Shown: positions 29,349 to 37,088, numbered from the stretch's first letter. The stretch is DNA of 64,000 bases from Ga0077527 sp038144955 (GCA_038144955.1 JAYQOT010000003.1:9233-73232), one strand, 5' to 3'. Notes: a model not told the origin generated them from the letters alone. Program-made: numbers and translations.

Positions 29349-30335
29349 TTATTGGATGACGCCCAGTTTGCCGCTGTGCGAACCCATGTACCAAAGCCGT
29401 CCGGCCCCATCAACAATCATCTTTCGGATGCCGGAATTCGGGGTCGGCAGAGGAATGACCTGCATTTTCTCGGTTGCAGGATCCATACGGATTACTGCGT
29501 CGCTTCTGATCTCGTTGGCCCAGACAACGCCGGATCCGTCCACCGTGACAGCATATGCTCCTGCTCCTTTGCCACCGGGCAAGTCATAGGTCTTGAGGAT
29601 TTTCATCTCGACGGGATCAATCTTGACCAGGGCGCCCTTGCCATAAAGAGTGACCCATAGCATGCCATCGGGTGCGGTTGCCATGCGCCGGGGGCGTGAA
29701 CCTCGGCCGGTGTCGAGTTCCCTGATTGCACCACTCTCGGGTTCAAGCCTGCCGAGTTTGTCCTCGTTCATCCTGCACCACCAGACGTTGCCAGCGCGGT
29801 CGATCGTGATGCCATAGGGACCGCCGGACGTGCTGTACTCAACTATTCTGCCGGTGGCGGTGTCGAGGCTGCCGATGCGGTCACCGCTTTGCATGGTGAA
29901 CCAAAGAGTTGCACCATCTTCGCTGGAAACAATGGTGTGGGGACCTCCACCTCCTGAGGGTACCGTGAACTCTGTGGACATGCGCGATGCGGGTCTCAGT
30001 TTGCCGATCGTGCCGTTGCCGTTGCCGGTGGTCCAGACGGTACCGCGCTTGTCGACCAGCAAGCCATGGGGGTGATGGCCGCGGGGCATGTTCCACTCGG
30101 TGAATGTCTGTGTCCTGGGATTGAAACGTGTGACCTTGTTGCCGGTCATGACGGCAATGTAAATGCTGCCGTCCGGAGCGACTGCAGGGTCACGGGCGAA
30201 CTCGGGGGAGGGTACGGACCATTCCCTGACTGTGCCGGCGTAATTCTGCGGAGTTCCGGGTGCGACCGTGTAATGCGAGCCACCGGCGTGAGCGATGACC
30301 GGCAGTATGACGACAAGAAGTAGCAGTAGCCTCAC
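29349..30335 (-). CDS. exported Vgb-like (virginiamycin B lyase family) beta-propeller
   Basis: Predicted periplasmic seven-bladed propeller of 328 aa. It starts with GTG and has a signal peptide (RLLLLLVVILPVIAHA). Repeated blade motifs of the type PxGIxxDxxGxVWxxxxxxxxIGRLDP occur at roughly 42-45 residue spacing. Examples are APDGSIYIAVMTGNKVTRF and TIDRAGNVWWCRMNEDKLGRL. Vgb enzymes linearise streptogramin B, but many proteins of this fold are not antibiotic lyases, and I would not infer resistance here. It is in the same orientation as the FAH gene upstream, with a 231-bp gap. Confidence 0.78.
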   Translation of the reverse strand: MRLLLLLVVILPVIAHAGGSHYTVAPGTPQNYAGTVREWSVPSPEFARDPAVAPDGSIYIAVMTGNKVTRFNPRTQTFTEWNMPRGHHPHGLLVDKRGTVWTTGNGNGTIGKLRPASRMSTEFTVPSGGGGPHTIVSSEDGATLWFTMQSGDRIGSLDTATGRIVEYSTSGGPYGITIDRAGNVWWCRMNEDKLGRLEPESGAIRELDTGRGSRPRRMATAPDGMLWVTLYGKGALVKIDPVEMKILKTYDLPGGKGAGAYAVTVDGSGVVWANEIRSDAVIRMDPATEKMQVIPLPTPNSGIRKMIVDGAGRLWYMGSHSGKLGVIQ

Positions 30336-30566
30336 GGCGGGGAGTAGGGGTGAATGTCGAAATCAACTATATATGATTACGCGATTACCATGCTTTCTAA
30401 TACAACGGTGGACGAAGAATGACAAGTGTGTGCGACCAGAATCGTCTTGCAGTCACGCAAATACAACGCCCGGAATGGCTCTTGCCGCTAACACTTCTGC
30501 AGAATTTCCTCACCAGCAAGGGTGAGCATCATTGCGGGGATGCAATTGGGAGGTGGCAGATGTTGT
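30336..30566. other. intergenic region without a recognised gene
   Basis: Relatively AT-rich gap between the FAH and Vgb-like genes, both on the minus strand. I saw no gene or strong hairpin; it probably holds the Vgb-like promoter. Confidence 0.45.
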
Positions 30567-31514
30567 TCAGGAACTGACGATACGGTTGCGCAGCGTCATC
30601 GCCGGTTTTTCGAAAGCACATTCGACTACATCTCCGGGTTTCAGAAACAGCGCTTCCGCGTTGGCTTTGCCGACTGCAACTCCGCCCGGAGCGCCGGTGG
30701 AAAACATGTCGCCGGGTTGCAGGTCGAGCAGGCGTGAAAAATGCTCGATGATGTCCGGAAGTTTCCATATCTGGTCGCTGGTGTTGACCCGCATGCGTTG
30801 TTCGCCGTTGACACTGCAGGTGACCCAGATGTCGTAAGGGTCCGGCACTTCGTCCATGGTGATGATGTAAGGTCCCAGCGGGCCGAAGGCAGGCGCATTC
30901 TTTGATGTCCAGAAGCGAGAGCCCGAGGCGACTTCGGCTTTCTGGGTGTCGCGGCAGGTCAGGTCGTTAAGTATGGTGATGCCGGCAATGTAGCTGAGAG
31001 CGTCTTCGCGCTTGGCGCCAAAGGCACGTTTGCCCAGTACGAAAACCAGTTCAGGTTCGTAATCGAGGCGGGAAACGGTGGCGGGGCGCGGAACTTCACT
31101 CTCATGCCCGGTGAGACACGAATTCAGCTTTACGAAGCCGGTGGGTTCACCGGGCATTTCCTTGATCAGGTCGTTTTTCCGCAGTTCTTCAAGGTGCGTG
31201 CGGTAGTTCTTGCCTACACAGAGAAATTTGTCTGCGTCGGGGACCGGCGGCAGATAGCAGACCTCGGTTACCGGTGCCAGTGTTTTCCCGTCGAGCGAAG
31301 CTGCGTTTTTTGTTGCATATCGTGTCACTTCCCTTGCCCGTGCAAGTCCGGTTTCACCCAGTGCGAGCAGTTTCTTCATTGAAGGGGGGATGATCCGTTT
31401 TCCGTCACCCATGGCCTGTTCGCCAGCCACAAGATCAAGCATCTTTTGATCGAGCAGTGCGCCGATGCGCACGATTTCAGGGGTATTTTTGAGTGTGTAA
31501 GTGGCCAGGCGCAT
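30567..31514 (-). CDS. fumarylacetoacetate hydrolase family protein
   Basis: Enzyme of the FAH superfamily, 315 aa, probably a C-C bond hydrolase, tautomerase or hydratase in aromatic breakdown. The core motif FLCVGKNYRTHLEEL is near residue 97. The metal-site region YEPELVFVLGKRAF and the later GPLGPYIITMDEVPDP and STGAPGGVAVG are intact. The N-terminal part resembles long FAH proteins of Burkholderiales. A strong terminator sits just upstream at the end of the LysR gene, so this gene probably has its own promoter. Confidence 0.85.
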   Translation of the reverse strand: MRLATYTLKNTPEIVRIGALLDQKMLDLVAGEQAMGDGKRIIPPSMKKLLALGETGLARAREVTRYATKNAASLDGKTLAPVTEVCYLPPVPDADKFLCVGKNYRTHLEELRKNDLIKEMPGEPTGFVKLNSCLTGHESEVPRPATVSRLDYEPELVFVLGKRAFGAKREDALSYIAGITILNDLTCRDTQKAEVASGSRFWTSKNAPAFGPLGPYIITMDEVPDPYDIWVTCSVNGEQRMRVNTSDQIWKLPDIIEHFSRLLDLQPGDMFSTGAPGGVAVGKANAEALFLKPGDVVECAFEKPAMTLRNRIVSS

Positions 31515-31534
31515 TGCTGAATCCTTTAAAAGAA

Positions 31535-31556
31535 ACGGCGCGGGGAGCCGCGCCGT
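31535..31556 (-). terminator. intrinsic terminator of the LysR gene
   Basis: A perfect 9-bp stem (ACGGCGCGG and its complement) with a 4-nt loop is followed on the minus strand by TTTCTTTT. It lies between the LysR stop and the FAH start and separates the two transcripts. Confidence 0.8.
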
Positions 31557-31634
31557 CCGTGGTTACGCGTGATAACCGGCATTTTAATATCCAGGAACGC
31601 CTTCCTTCCAGTTTCTGCGCTAGTTTGAGCGTGT

Positions 31635-32582
31635 TCAGGGCATTGCCAGGTGATCGAAAACCAGCGTTTTTGCGGTCTTGCGGGTGAAATCCATGAATCC
31701 CTGGGCGATAACCGGCAATTGCTTGCCTACTGGGTAGGCAAAGACCCAGTTGCGCTCGACCGGCAGACCGTCAACGTCCAGCACGGCCAGTTTCTCATGT
31801 GACATGTCCAGGCCCAGCGTGTAACGGGACATGATCGACACGCCGAGCCCGGCGATGATGGCTTGTTTGATGGCTTCGTTGGTGGACAACTCCATTCGTA
31901 TATCGGGCTTGCACCCATGTTCCTGGAATACCTTGCTGGCAATCATGCGTGTGCCGGAGCCGGGTTCCCTCATCAGGAACGGCTCTTCGGCGAAACGTGC
32001 GAACGGAATTCCTTTTTCTTTGGCGAGAGGGTGTTCAGCATGGGCATAGGCCACCATCGGATTCGGGAGTATGACCTGGGTTACCACGTCGATGTCATCA
32101 GGAGGGCTGGCGAATATGTACAAGTCATCCATGTTCAGGGTCATGCGCTCGATAAGGGTGGCCCTGTTGTGGATCTGCAACGACACCTCGATATCGGGAT
32201 GCTGTTTGACGAATTCGGCCAGTACGCGGGGCGCAAAGTACTTTCCGGTGGTGCTGACCGCAAGTTGCAGTCTTCCGCTCTTCATGCCACGCAGATTGTC
32301 CAGCTCACGGCTGGTTCCAGTCAGTACATCGAAGATTTCCGTGCAGGATTCATGCAGAACGCGACCGGCGTCGGTCAGGTGTATGCGTTTGCCGATCTGT
32401 TCGGTCAGCGGCATCCCTACCGTCTCACTGAGTTTTTTCATTTGAACCGATACCGTAGGCTGTGCCATGTAGAGTTCTTCGGCGGCTTTGGTATAGCTGC
32501 CCAGTCGGGCAACGGCTTCGAAGACGGAGAGTTGCGGCAGCAGGCCATGCTTGATGAAGCGGCGGATGTTTGCCTGAGACAT
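31635..32582 (-). CDS. LysR-family transcriptional regulator under a manganese riboswitch
   Basis: DNA-binding regulator of 315 aa. I take the ATG at 32582 (preceded by AAAGGAAC), not the longer frame. The N-terminal helix-turn-helix is LSVFEAVARLGSYTKAAEELYMAQPTVSVQMKKL (about residues 18-51, seen in two parts). The rest is a periplasmic-binding-like effector domain. The N-terminal style resembles CbbR-type regulators, but no carbon-fixation genes are nearby. The leader contains a yybP-ykoY riboswitch with an intrinsic terminator, so expression should depend on Mn2+. The target genes are unknown; the FAH gene downstream is one candidate. Confidence 0.88.
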   Translation of the reverse strand: MSQANIRRFIKHGLLPQLSVFEAVARLGSYTKAAEELYMAQPTVSVQMKKLSETVGMPLTEQIGKRIHLTDAGRVLHESCTEIFDVLTGTSRELDNLRGMKSGRLQLAVSTTGKYFAPRVLAEFVKQHPDIEVSLQIHNRATLIERMTLNMDDLYIFASPPDDIDVVTQVILPNPMVAYAHAEHPLAKEKGIPFARFAEEPFLMREPGSGTRMIASKVFQEHGCKPDIRMELSTNEAIKQAIIAGLGVSIMSRYTLGLDMSHEKLAVLDVDGLPVERNWVFAYPVGKQLPVIAQGFMDFTRKTAKTLVFDHLAMP

Positions 32583-32595
32583 GTTGTTCCTTTCG

Positions 32596-32682
32596 TTACG
32601 AGCTAAATTGTCCACCGCACCCTCCGCAAATGCGGAAGGCGCGACCTTCACCTCGAATGGACGACAGCCGGTTTACGGCCAT
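32596..32682 (-). CDS. possible 28-aa leader ORF in the riboswitch expression platform
   Basis: ATG at 32680-32682 begins immediately after the terminator T-run, and the frame of 28 codons ends 13 nt before the LysR start, in a different frame. A GAGGT sequence in the right arm of the terminator stem sits 8 nt upstream and could act as its Shine-Dalgarno. It would be masked when the terminator forms. The peptide is basic and has two Cys (ICGGCGG). It also contains a hairpin (32620-32639). Coding is unproven. Confidence 0.3.
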   Translation of the reverse strand: MAVNRLSSIRGEGRAFRICGGCGGQFSS

Positions 32683-32715
32683 AAAAAAAGACCTCGCCCA
32701 TTCAGGCAAAGGTCT
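32683..32715 (-). terminator. intrinsic terminator of the LysR riboswitch
   Basis: On the minus strand AGACCTTTGCC pairs with GGGCGAGGTCT and is followed by seven T. The left arm is the same sequence that forms the 3' strand of aptamer stem P1 (CCTTTG with CAAAGG at 32825-32830). Aptamer and terminator are therefore mutually exclusive, as in Mn2+-activated switches. Confidence 0.85.
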
Positions 32716-32831
32716 CGCTCGCAACGACAGGACCTGGGTATGTCGGACTGCCAGCCACCCCGGGAACAAGCATAGTTCCGAATTGACGAGACGGCTAACG
32801 CCGGTTTCCCGGCTGAGCTACTCCCCTTTGG
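32705..32831 (-). ncRNA. yybP-ykoY manganese riboswitch upstream of LysR
   Basis: Read on the minus strand, the element has the conserved blocks of the class in order. These are AAAGGGGAGTAGC (32817-32829), CGTCAATTCG (32779-32788), GACATAC (32738-32744) and GCGAGACCTTTGCC (32705-32718). P1 forms between CAAAGG and CCTTTG. The class senses Mn2+ and normally precedes mntP, terC/alx or metal-pump genes. Here the first full gene downstream is a LysR regulator, which is atypical. The switch should be ON with Mn2+ because aptamer formation removes one arm of the terminator. Confidence 0.93.
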
Positions 32832-32866
32832 AGGGAGCGCGCATAAATAAATATGCGCACCTGAGT

Positions 32867-32895
32867 ATTAAAGCATGCCATTTGTGTCATGGCAA
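32867..32895 (-). promoter_or_regulatory. sigma70-type promoter of the LysR riboswitch transcript
   Basis: On the minus strand TTGCCA (32890-32895), a 17-bp spacer and TTTAAT (32867-32872) each match the consensus at 5 of 6 positions. RNA would start near 32860. It would first pass an inverted repeat (GCGCATA, 6 nt, TATGCGC; 32839-32858) and then the riboswitch. Confidence 0.72.
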
Positions 32896-33099
32896 GTCGT
32901 AAAGGTTTTTGGTCCGCGCTGGCATTGATATTACAAAAAGTAATCAAAAGCATTTTTGGATGGCATGAAAACCCGCCGGGTAGCCTGCTCCTGGCCCTTC
33001 GAATCTTCCATTTTTATGTGCATTACATTTTCTGATTAGTCGTATTGCGAGTTATCTGAAATTTTGTGATGAGTAATGCTGAAGATTGCAAACTTTCAT

Positions 33100-33128
33100 T
33101 TCACTTCTGATGTCGACGTGTTGATAAT
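33100..33128 (+). promoter_or_regulatory. candidate promoter of the terC riboswitch transcript
   Basis: TTCACT (33100-33105) and GATAAT (33123-33128) are separated by 17 bp. RNA would begin near 33135, giving a leader of about 230 nt that contains the second riboswitch. Confidence 0.5.
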
Positions 33129-33190
33129 TCGGCCGTGCGCAGTAGCAGGCGCATGCAGTCGCGAGAGGTTGTTCGAGTGACTGCGGTTGT

Positions 33191-33307
33191 TGCCGGGGGA
33201 GTAGCTTCAGCGGCGCAGGCAGAAATTGCGTCGTCAGCGGTGCGGTCGTCAATACGGGTAATACCCGGTCGCACCGGCAGCCTTCAGTGGTGCAAGCGAG
33301 ACCAGGT
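33191..33307 (+). ncRNA. yybP-ykoY-like riboswitch upstream of the TerC fusion
   Basis: Plus-strand blocks match the class: GGGGGAGTAGC (33196-33206), GTCGTCAATACG (33245-33256) and GCAAGCGAGACC (33292-33303). A 7-bp P3 stem (CGGTGCG 33238-33244 with CGCACCG 33270-33276) is perfect. The usual ACATAC block in the second leg is absent and P1 has a G-A mismatch, so the element is degenerate. No T-run follows. A hairpin with a GAAA loop (33313-33333) and the strong GGAGG (33354-33358) suggest translational control. TerC genes are standard targets of this class. Confidence 0.75.
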
Positions 33308-33362
33308 TGCGGGCACGCGGAAACGCGGCGTGCAATTTGATCTCTTACTTGAAGGAGGAAGC

Positions 33363-34640
33363 ATGGAGTTACTTTCAACTGAGTTTCTTTCCGCCCTGCT
33401 GGCCATTGTCATCATCGACCTTGTTCTGGCCGGCGACAATGCCATCGTCATTGCGCTGGCGGCGCGGAACCTGCCTGATAATCTGCGTAAGAAGGCGATC
33501 ATCTGGGGTACCTTCGGTGCTATTGCAGTGCGTACCGTGATGACGCTGGCCGTGGTCTGGCTGCTGAAGATTCCCGGATTGTTGCTGGCTGGCGGGGCGT
33601 TACTGGTGTGGATTGCCTACAAGCTGCTGGCCGACAACGATGGTTCCCACCACGAGGTCAGTGCCGCCGGCAATTTCTGGGGCGCCATGAAAACCATCGT
33701 GGTTGCAGATGCCGTGATGGGGCTGGACAACGTGCTGGCTGTTGCCGGCGCGGCGCACGGCAGCTTCCTGCTGGTGGTAATCGGTTTGCTGATCAGCATC
33801 CCGATCGTGATCTGGGGCAGCACGCTGATTCTTCATTACGTCGAACGCTTTCCCTCCATCGTTTATATCGGTGGCGGCGTGCTGGCGTGGACATCTGCCA
33901 AGATGATGGTCAGCGAGCCATTGGTCAAAGATTACCTTGCCGCCAGCGGTTTTCCGGTGGTGTTGATCTATGCCATCGTCATGCTGGGCGTTCTGGGTGC
34001 CGGTTTCTGGGTGAACCATGCCCGTGCCCGTGCCCGAGTGGCGGCGCATCTGGTCGATCTTGCCGCCACACCCGAAGTAAATTCCGTTTCAACTCATTCA
34101 GCTGTTCCTGCCAACCTGCAAGGAGGTGTCAAAATGGTCAAGATTCTCATTCCGGTAGATGGTGGCGCAAATGCGCTGAACTCGGTGCGTCATGTGGTCA
34201 ACCGCTTCCTTGCCAACCCTGCCATGGAAGTGCACCTGCTGCATGTGCGCGAGCCGCTTTCTCAACACATTGCCCGTTTTGTCAGCCGTCGTGACCGTGA
34301 GGCATTTCACCGGGCAGAGGCCGAGCGTGCACTGCAACCGGCGCGTGACCTCCTCAATCGCTTCGGGGTGCCGCACGCTGACCATATCGAGCTTGGGGAC
34401 AAGGCGACAACGATCCACCGTGTTGCGCAGCGCCTGCGTGTTACCCAGATCGTAATGGGCACAGCACGCAAGAATTCGCTCACCCGCATGCTTGAAGACT
34501 CGGTCACCAACAAGGTGCTTGAACTGGCGCAGGTTCCGGTGGAGGTGGTGGCTGGGCAATCCGTATCGAAGCTGGAAAAGATCGGCGTACCGGCCGGAGT
34601 AGGGGCGGCCATGGCATTACTGATTGTAGCGGTGGATTGA
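33363..34640 (+). CDS. TerC-family metal exporter fused to a UspA domain
   Basis: Fusion of 425 aa. Residues 1 to about 225 are a TerC/YjbE-type membrane protein with about seven helices. It has the acidic motifs AGDNA (23-27) and ADAVMGLDNVLAVAG, typical of Mn2+-exporting TerC proteins. A polar linker leads into a universal-stress-protein domain from residue 258 (MVKILIPVDGG) to the end, where IVMGTARKNSLTRM is the usual nucleotide-loop region. The start ATG has GAAGGAGG upstream. A second strong ribosome-binding site precedes Met258, so a free UspA product is likely. A yybP-ykoY-like riboswitch lies in the leader. Confidence 0.88.
   Translation: MELLSTEFLSALLAIVIIDLVLAGDNAIVIALAARNLPDNLRKKAIIWGTFGAIAVRTVMTLAVVWLLKIPGLLLAGGALLVWIAYKLLADNDGSHHEVSAAGNFWGAMKTIVVADAVMGLDNVLAVAGAAHGSFLLVVIGLLISIPIVIWGSTLILHYVERFPSIVYIGGGVLAWTSAKMMVSEPLVKDYLAASGFPVVLIYAIVMLGVLGAGFWVNHARARARVAAHLVDLAATPEVNSVSTHSAVPANLQGGVKMVKILIPVDGGANALNSVRHVVNRFLANPAMEVHLLHVREPLSQHIARFVSRRDREAFHRAEAERALQPARDLLNRFGVPHADHIELGDKATTIHRVAQRLRVTQIVMGTARKNSLTRMLEDSVTNKVLELAQVPVEVVAGQSVSKLEKIGVPAGVGAAMALLIVAVD
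34120..34136 (+). promoter_or_regulatory. internal ribosome-binding site for the UspA half
   Basis: AAGGAGG (34120-34126) lies 7 nt before an in-frame ATG (34134) at the exact TerC/UspA boundary. This is a near-ideal Shine-Dalgarno inside the fusion gene and would yield a separate 168-aa UspA protein. Confidence 0.7.
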
Positions 34641-34652
34641 AAGCGGCTTGAA

Positions 34653-34681
34653 TGCGGATCCCGCAGGCAGCGGGGTCCGCA
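34653..34681. terminator. hairpin between terC-uspA and ppa
   Basis: A 12-bp stem with one G-U pair (TGCGGATCCCGC and GCGGGGTCCGCA) and a 5-nt loop lies between the convergent genes. There is no T-run on either strand, so its termination strength is uncertain. Confidence 0.5.
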
Positions 34682-34697
34682 AAACCGGTTGCAGGTA

Positions 34698-35246
34698 TCA
34701 GAATTTAGGCTTGCGTGTAGCCTGCTGGTAACCGGAAACCCCGGCAAGAATTTCCTTCTTGGCTTCGTCGGGTCCGACCCAGCCCACGACCTTGACCCAT
34801 TTCCCGGGTTCCAGGTCCTTGTAATGTTCGAAGAAGTGCGCGATTTGCGCCAGAGTGCCTGCGGGCAGGTCGCCGGGCGTTCGTATGGCGGAATATAGCG
34901 GGGTCAGTTTGTCGATGGGTACGGCCAGTATTTTGGTGTCGTCGCCCGCCTCATCTTCCATTTTCAGCATTCCCACGGGTCGGCAACGTACCACCACCCC
35001 CGTGATCAGAGGTACTGGAGACAGTACCAGTACGTCCACCGGATCTCCGTCTCCCGACAGGGTATGCGGTACATATCCGTAATTGCAAGGGTAGTGCATG
35101 GCGGTCGACATGAAACGGTCGACGAACATCGCGCCGGTGCTTTTTTCCATTTCATACTTGATCGGCTCGGCATGCATCGGAATCTCGATGATGACGTTGA
35201 CGTCGTTGGGTACGTCATTGCCTGAGCTGACACGATCCAGATTCAC
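34698..35246 (-). CDS. ppa: inorganic pyrophosphatase Ppa (family I)
   Basis: Soluble enzyme that hydrolyses pyrophosphate to phosphate and drives biosynthetic reactions. It has 182 aa and a GTG start with AGGGG about 10 bases upstream. Family I residues are visible: EIPMHAEPIKYEMEKSTGAMFVDRF, the YGYVPHTLSGDGDPVDVLV motif carrying the metal Asp residues (about residues 57-75), and DDTKILAVP. A membrane H+-pyrophosphatase is also encoded nearby at 38984, so the cell appears to have both disposal and energy-conserving routes for pyrophosphate. Confidence 0.96.
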   Translation of the reverse strand: MNLDRVSSGNDVPNDVNVIIEIPMHAEPIKYEMEKSTGAMFVDRFMSTAMHYPCNYGYVPHTLSGDGDPVDVLVLSPVPLITGVVVRCRPVGMLKMEDEAGDDTKILAVPIDKLTPLYSAIRTPGDLPAGTLAQIAHFFEHYKDLEPGKWVKVVGWVGPDEAKKEILAGVSGYQQATRKPKF

Positions 35247-35346
35247 TTTGCGGAACCCCTTCAGTCACAAAGCGCCATTATAGCGTTGCAGGCTCTGCGG
35301 CTCTTTCCCCGTGCTAGGATCATGCTTCGAATATTCCGGAGCAATC

Positions 35347-35937
35347 ATGAAACTCTACATTACCCCTACGTCCGGCAATGCCTGGAAAGTGCGCCTGCTG
35401 CTGTCAATGCTGAAGCTGCCTTACGAAACCGTTGTGCTGGACACCAAGAAAAAGGAACACAAGTCGGCTGATTTCCTCAAGCTCAATCCCCGCGGCCAGG
35501 TTCCGGTGCTGGTGGATGGTGACAGGGTGTTCTGGGATTCCACGGCCTGCTTGGTCTACCTGGCGCGCAAGCACGGCGGTGAACAGTGGTTGCCGACAGA
35601 CGCTGCCGGAATGGCGGAGGTCCAGCAATGGCTAGCCCTGTCCAACAACGAGATGCATTACGGCCTGCAATGGGCCAGGGGCATCAAGACCGGCATTCGT
35701 GACATTGGCAGTTACGACGAATATGCCGCTTATGGCCGCAGCGGTCTTGCAGTGCTTGAGGGCCGGCTGAAATCGAATGACTGGCTGGCTTGCGGGCGGC
35801 CGACCATTGCCGATCTCGCGTGCTACTGCTACACGTCTGTCTCTCCCGAGGGGGGCTTCGATCTGGTGGCGCATCCTTCCGTCGCGGCGTGGGTGAAGCG
35901 CGTGGAAGCGTTGCCCGGCTGGATCAAGCGGGTCTGA
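35347..35937 (+). CDS. glutathione S-transferase family protein
   Basis: GST of 196 aa from the ATG at 35347. The thioredoxin-like N-terminal domain (residues 1-75) contains SGNAWKVRLLLSML with the likely catalytic Ser, the cis-Pro in GQVPVL and the glutathione-binding DS in WDSTACLVYLA. The C-terminal helical domain has the N-capping motif (RPTIADLACYCY). The substrate is unknown. It is divergent from ppa with about 100 bp between, and 13 bp before the FIST gene, so it likely shares a transcript with it. Confidence 0.88.
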   Translation: MKLYITPTSGNAWKVRLLLSMLKLPYETVVLDTKKKEHKSADFLKLNPRGQVPVLVDGDRVFWDSTACLVYLARKHGGEQWLPTDAAGMAEVQQWLALSNNEMHYGLQWARGIKTGIRDIGSYDEYAAYGRSGLAVLEGRLKSNDWLACGRPTIADLACYCYTSVSPEGGFDLVAHPSVAAWVKRVEALPGWIKRV

Positions 35938-35950
35938 AGGGACTGCGGTC

Positions 35951-37057
35951 GTGGCCAACCTGTTCCGCAGCGGGCATGCCGGCGCCCCGGACTGGCGTGC
36001 TGCTGCCCAGACCTGCCTGGAGCAGCTTGGAGCCGGTCCGGGAAACCTCGGTTTCCTTTATGTCACGGACCATTTTTCCGGCGATCTGGCTGAAATACAT
36101 GCCTACTTTGCGGAGCATACCGGGGTCCCGCACTGGACTGGCACCACGGGAATCGGCATCTGCGCCGGCGGCCGGGAGTACATGGATGAGCCGGCGATAG
36201 CGGTAATGATCGGAGATTTCCCGAAGGACTCGTTCAGCATGTTTGGTGGACTGAACGGCTCCGCACTGCAGGAGGCCGATCTGCAATGCGGTGGGGCGCC
36301 TGCCAGCATAGCGATAGTGCACGGCACCCCGCTGGGCGGCGATATCGCACAGCAGATACGCGGACTGGCAAAGCGGACCGAGAGCGGTTTTCTGGTCGGA
36401 GGGCTGGCCAGTTCGCGAGGCGAGAACCTGGTTCTGGCCGATGGCGTTTACAGTAATGGCTTTGCCGGCGTCGCATTTTCTGATGCGGTTGCAGTAGCGA
36501 CCCGGCTGACTCAGGGGTGCAGTCCGATCGGTGCGGTCAGGGAAGTCACGGGAGCACAGAACAACATTGTCCTGACTCTGGACGGACTGCCCGCTCTCGA
36601 GGCCTTGCGCGCCGATGTCGGCATTACCGCCAACGAGGACCTGGCGCAACTGGGCGGTCAGATATTCGTCGGGCTGTCGGTTTCCGGAAGCGATACCGGT
36701 GATTATCTGGTACGCAACCTGATCGGCATTGATCCCGGCAACAAGCTGATTGCCGTAGGGGATATCGTGCGCAAAGGGCAGCGACTGCATTTTTGCAAGC
36801 GTGATTCGAAAACGGCACGTGCCGACATGACGAGGATGCTCGACAGCATCCGCGAGGGACTGTACACCCCTCCGCGCGGCGCACTTTATTATTCCTGTCT
36901 TGGCCGTACGGGTGCGCTGTTCGGCGGCGAATCCGCGGAACTGAGGATGATCCGTGAATCTCTGGGGGACGTACCGCTTGCCGGCTTTTTCGGCAACGGG
37001 GAAATCTCGCATAACAGGCTCTACGGCTATACTGGGGTCCTGACCCTTTTCATCTGA
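35951..37057 (+). CDS. FIST N- and C-domain signal protein
   Basis: Predicted cytoplasmic sensor of 368 aa with a GTG start. The FIST domain is thought to bind small ligands such as amino acids. The N-terminal part (about residues 15-200) and the C-terminal FIST_C part (about 220-350) are both present. The ending GFFGNGEISHNRLYGYTGVLTLF is very typical. Many FIST genes lie beside histidine kinases or methyl-accepting proteins, but none is here, so the partner is unknown. It is downstream of the GST gene and upstream of a DUF599 membrane gene. Confidence 0.85.
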   Translation: MANLFRSGHAGAPDWRAAAQTCLEQLGAGPGNLGFLYVTDHFSGDLAEIHAYFAEHTGVPHWTGTTGIGICAGGREYMDEPAIAVMIGDFPKDSFSMFGGLNGSALQEADLQCGGAPASIAIVHGTPLGGDIAQQIRGLAKRTESGFLVGGLASSRGENLVLADGVYSNGFAGVAFSDAVAVATRLTQGCSPIGAVREVTGAQNNIVLTLDGLPALEALRADVGITANEDLAQLGGQIFVGLSVSGSDTGDYLVRNLIGIDPGNKLIAVGDIVRKGQRLHFCKRDSKTARADMTRMLDSIREGLYTPPRGALYYSCLGRTGALFGGESAELRMIRESLGDVPLAGFFGNGEISHNRLYGYTGVLTLFI

Positions 37058-37088
37058 TTGTCGCGGGCCGCTGCCCGTCGGAGTTGCG

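Noticed and set aside
29349..30335. Streptogramin resistance gene
   Set aside because: The propeller fold matches Vgb-like proteins, but it has a signal peptide and the fold is shared by many unrelated proteins; resistance is not supported.
32583..33362. A tRNA or protein gene in the LysR-terC gap
   Set aside because: The conserved structured RNA there matches riboswitches and not a cloverleaf; the 33135 upstream extension of the terC frame is riboswitch leader.
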